A stretch of DNA of 34,607 nucleotides from Chromobacterium aquaticum. GTDB lineage: Bacteria > Pseudomonadota > Gammaproteobacteria > Burkholderiales > Chromobacteriaceae. Shown here one piece after another: positions 32,836-34,607 of this stretch; the first letter of the stretch is position 1; every line of letters begins with the position of its first letter. The notes beneath the pieces are model-generated. The model was not told the origin of the DNA, did no database searches, and worked only from the letters and a program-made list of their open reading frames with translations. The stretch spans positions 1 through 34,607 of the forward strand of contig NZ_JAJOHW010000119.1 of NCBI RefSeq assembly GCF_021129195.1. Reading direction: 5' to 3'. A program made the position numbers and the translations under genes.

Positions 32836-32852
32836 CAACCCCTCGGGGGTTG
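32836..32852. promoter_or_regulatory. Operator-like palindrome O2
   Basis: CAACCCC-TCG-GGGGTTG. It is centred 33 bp from O1, about three helix turns, so both could be bound on one face by the nearby regulator. Confidence 0.65.
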
Positions 32853-32877
32853 TTATGCAAATTTAATTGGATAAGAG

Positions 32878-33270
32878 ATGAAAACATTTCAAGACTACGT
32901 AGAAGAAATCAAGCAGAAACAAGGGCTTACGAGCAATTATGCTGTTGCAAAATTGCTACTCATTGACGTAAACAAAATGAGTGACATCATGAAGGGAAGA
33001 AGGAACCCGCCAGCGATTACGCGTTACACCATCGCCGACATCCTCGGTTACGACAAGACCGAGGTAAGTGCTTGTTTAGACTATTGGGAAACGAAAGACC
33101 CGGACGCACGCGAGTACATAAAAGCCGTTTTTTTGCGACATTCGCGTCACGTTGCCGCTTTGTTCCTAGCACTTACGATGCTAGGCGGCGCGAGCGATTC
33201 AAACGCCTCTACGGCAGGTAAACATGCCAAAAGACTAGACGGAGTCTCCCATTATGCGAAGCACTGGTAA
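32878..33270 (+). CDS. DUF3693-like phage regulator, C-terminus created by integration
   Basis: 130 residues. The N-terminal 65 form a helix-turn-helix domain: FQDYVEEIKQKQGLTSNYAV, KLLLIDVNKMSDIMKGRRNP, and TRYTIADILGYD, as in DUF3693 phage regulators. A hydrophobic stretch HVAALFLALTMLGGA follows. It is divergent from the structural operon, across two palindromes, the usual place for a lysis-lysogeny type repressor. The frame crosses the right junction: the last three residues (KHW) come from host DNA. In the predicted circular form it would instead read 42 more residues (NRRRRRVSGG onward). Weak ribosome site. Confidence 0.72.
   Translation: MKTFQDYVEEIKQKQGLTSNYAVAKLLLIDVNKMSDIMKGRRNPPAITRYTIADILGYDKTEVSACLDYWETKDPDAREYIKAVFLRHSRHVAALFLALTMLGGASDSNASTAGKHAKRLDGVSHYAKHW
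33252..33262 (-). other. Right prophage junction (XerC arm)
   Basis: TTATGCGAAGC, 9 of 11 identical to the XerC arm at 26880 and in the same orientation. CA before it is shared too. The XerD side is unrelated to dif, as expected when the phage att site has only a good XerC arm. Confidence 0.7.
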
Positions 33271-33385
33271 GTTTTTGTGTGTTGCGCAATTATTGGATTT
33301 TCTGTGATTTGTCAGGCTTGATGTGGACAGCTCTGCAGGCACGAGAAATGCGCGTATCGGCCTTTTTCCTGGCTATGTCACTATT

Positions 33386-33409
33386 GAGGCGACTTGTGAG
33401 GCGACTTGC
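33386..33409. repeat. 12-bp tandem duplication
   Basis: GAGGCGACTTGT followed by GAGGCGACTTGC, at the broken end of the IS relic. Confidence 0.6.
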
Positions 33410-33865
33410 AGCCCAACGCACGCCTTGAGCAAACGGTTTGCCGACATAACCACTATCCGCCAGCAGACTCTGAGCCCCAATCAACCTGGGCTCGCATTGC
33501 CGTAGCGCCTATAGCGCCCCCTTGCGGTCCTGTAGTGACGGCCACCGCATAGCGCTCAGCCCCAGTTTCTCTCGGGCCGCGCCAACCTGATTTTTTAAGC
33601 GCCTGCTCCAGCGGGCTCCGCCTTCACGCAGCTCACTCCACATAGTGAAGTACGAATGGACGATACGCCATTTGGGAAATGCTTCAGAAAGCATGCGCCA
33701 AAACACCTCATGCAAGTCCACTCGACGGCGACTTGTTCTCTTACGCGCGCTTTCCAGAAGTGGTCTGATCACTTCAAATTGTTCGCGACTGATATCGCTT
33801 GGGTAGCTTTTTCTCACCCCTGGAGTTTCTCACTCCCGCTCCTTCCGGAGACTTTGAGCAGGTTC
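33410..33865 (-). mobile_element. Decayed IS5-family element, one end intact
   Basis: The right terminus complements to GAACCTGCTCAAAGTCTCC, matching the MITE-like elements' ends, with TTA just outside (33866-33868). The left end is lost near 33410. It is the only transposase-bearing relative of the MITE-like family here. The 140 bp between the prophage junction and this relic (33271-33409) hold no gene I can see. Confidence 0.75.
33416..33817 (-). pseudogene. IS5-family transposase remnant
   Basis: The start MRKSYPSDISREQFEVIRPL and LLESARKRTSRRRVDLHEVF is typical of IS5-family (IS427/IS1031-like) DDE transposases. Residues between VF and FPKWRIVHSYFTMWSE are partly deleted, the frame then shifts, and a separate piece near 33416-33469 still reads SLLADSGYVGKPFAQGVR from the catalytic core. 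The rest is missing, so it is inactive. Confidence 0.85.
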
Positions 33866-33933
33866 TTAAGCCATGCCCTTCCCTTTCTGTTGGCAGAGGA
33901 AGATCGGCATGCTAGTGAGGTTAGGTCTTTGAC

Positions 33934-33952
33934 GGATTTGTGCAACAACACC
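33934..33952 (-). mobile_element. Short IS-end-like fragment
   Basis: The complement GGTGTTGTTGCACAAATCC resembles the GGCTTTGTTGCACAAATC terminus of many IS5/IS903-type elements. No coding part is attached, so this is likely a second relic. Confidence 0.35.
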
Positions 33953-33983
33953 TTCTCAACCATACGCCTGGCTCTTTTAATCT

Positions 33984-34607
33984 TCAGGCCCGCTCAATAA
34001 TCGTTGTGGCTTGTCTAGCCTTTTGGTCTATCGCCTCAACAATCACCTGGTAGAGCGCGGGCGGCAAGTCGTGCCCCATCCCGTCGAGCAGCATGAGGTC
34101 TGCATTCGGGATCGCAGTGGCGGTGTCCTCGCCGCAAGCCGGAAGAAAAAGTGGGTCTTCTGCTCCATGCACGATGAGCACAGGAATCCTAATAGTAGCC
34201 AGTCGTGAACGTCGATCTCCAGTGACGGCGATTGCCGCGATCTGTCGCAAGGTTCCACTAGGGTTGTATGCGCGCTGGGTTTCTTCCAAAGCAAGAAGAC
34301 AGTAAGCTTGTTTATCCAACGGGTATCTGGAACCGGCGATGCGTTGAGCAAAGGCGAAGGTGTGCGCCAGAAATTCCGATTCGTCGGAGAAAGGATTGGG
34401 CGTGGGGCGCGTCAACATTGCCATAATGTCAGGCTCGGCTTGCGGAAGCGCAGGATTGCCCGAGCTCGACATGATCGAGGTCATGGATAGCACTCGGCCA
34501 GAATAGTCGCTTGCCATAATCTGCGCGATCATGCCGCCCATGGACCGACCAACGACATGTGCCCGATCAATGGAGAGAGCATCAAGCTGAAGTGTCCTGA
34601 CAAGAGC
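33984..34607 (-). CDS. Alpha/beta-hydrolase fold enzyme (N-terminus outside window)
   Basis: The frame is open through the window edge, 207 residues visible. The nucleophile elbow VVGRSMGGMIAQ (GxSxG), the acid in VLIVHGAEDPLF and the base in LDGMGHDLP form a complete catalytic triad. A cap region lies between. It resembles esterases, enol-lactonases and similar hydrolases of the AB_hydrolase_1 family; substrate not deducible. Its 3' end is bordered by IS relics. Confidence 0.88.
   Translation of the reverse strand, partial: ALVRTLQLDALSIDRAHVVGRSMGGMIAQIMASDYSGRVLSMTSIMSSSGNPALPQAEPDIMAMLTRPTPNPFSDESEFLAHTFAFAQRIAGSRYPLDKQAYCLLALEETQRAYNPSGTLRQIAAIAVTGDRRSRLATIRIPVLIVHGAEDPLFLPACGEDTATAIPNADLMLLDGMGHDLPPALYQVIVEAIDQKARQATTIIERA

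Larger units (their letters stand above)
26880..33251 (-). mobile_element. Filamentous phage (Inoviridae) prophage inserted at dif
   Basis: About 6.37 kb between the XerC cleavage point of the complete dif-like site and the second XerC arm at 33252. It carries the standard inovirus modules on the minus strand: ssDNA-binding protein, small coat proteins, major coat, pIII/TspB-like adhesin, pVI-like protein, Zot/pI assembly ATPase, regulator, small membrane proteins and Rep. A divergent regulator sits at the right end. There is no integrase, as expected for a phage that uses host XerC and XerD. Size fits a complete genome and no essential ORF is broken, so it may be active. Confidence 0.88.

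Noticed and set aside
26100-33300. CRISPR-like reading of the regularly recurring GTTAC boxes
   Set aside because: Spacing is irregular (tens of bases to kilobases), the units are only 13 bp palindromes and no cas genes are present.

Overview
The window looks like chromosomal DNA of a high-GC betaproteobacterium of the Neisseriales, most likely Chromobacterium or a close relative. That is inferred from protein style, GC-rich codon use, and a dif site close to the Neisseria/E. coli consensus. No database search was possible. Most of the window is ordinary chromosome; the accessory parts are a low-GC gene next to a tRNA, a family of small transposable elements, and a filamentous-phage prophage inserted at dif.

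Layout. 1-18 kb is core-like: the end of a sigma-54 activator, a DEDDh exonuclease coupled to a cNMP/CBS/DUF294 protein, a class II glutamine amidotransferase, a cupin, an EamA exporter divergent from an AraC regulator, a FemAB-like acetyltransferase with an MFS symporter, hrpA, a DUF5329 protein, an FMN riboswitch with no riboflavin gene beside it, a methyltransferase, an N-formylglutamate amidohydrolase-like exported protein, queH, a response regulator/PP2C phosphatase, a Lys/Ala-rich exported protein and tRNA-Thr(UGU). 18.2-21 kb is AT-richer and holds a GT39-like membrane glycosyltransferase and short orphan ORFs. 21.4-26 kb is core again: nudC, a YbdK-type ligase, a CPA2 antiporter, mtfA and an HpaR-like MarR regulator.

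26.1-33.3 kb is the most interesting part. A complete dif-like XerCD site (26863-26890) and a direct-repeat XerC arm (33252-33262) bracket about 6.37 kb. This segment carries a full inovirus gene set in one leftward operon: ssDNA-binding protein, small coat proteins, major coat protein, TspB/pIII-like adhesin, pVI-like protein, Zot/pI ATPase, a KRGRP-type DNA-binding protein, two tiny membrane proteins and Rep. A rightward DUF3693-like regulator is divergent from it. The att site lies inside the 3' ends of both Rep and the regulator, so integration changes both C-termini. Eleven copies of a palindromic 13-mer (CGTTACnGTRACG) are scattered over the prophage and a flanking 0.6-kb remnant, each of which encodes a KRGRP-type protein. 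I propose this as an undescribed phage-wide operator system.

Three 124-143 bp elements (two with perfect 3-bp target duplications) form a MITE-like family. Their termini match a decayed IS5-family element at 33.4-33.9 kb. The window ends inside an alpha/beta hydrolase gene.
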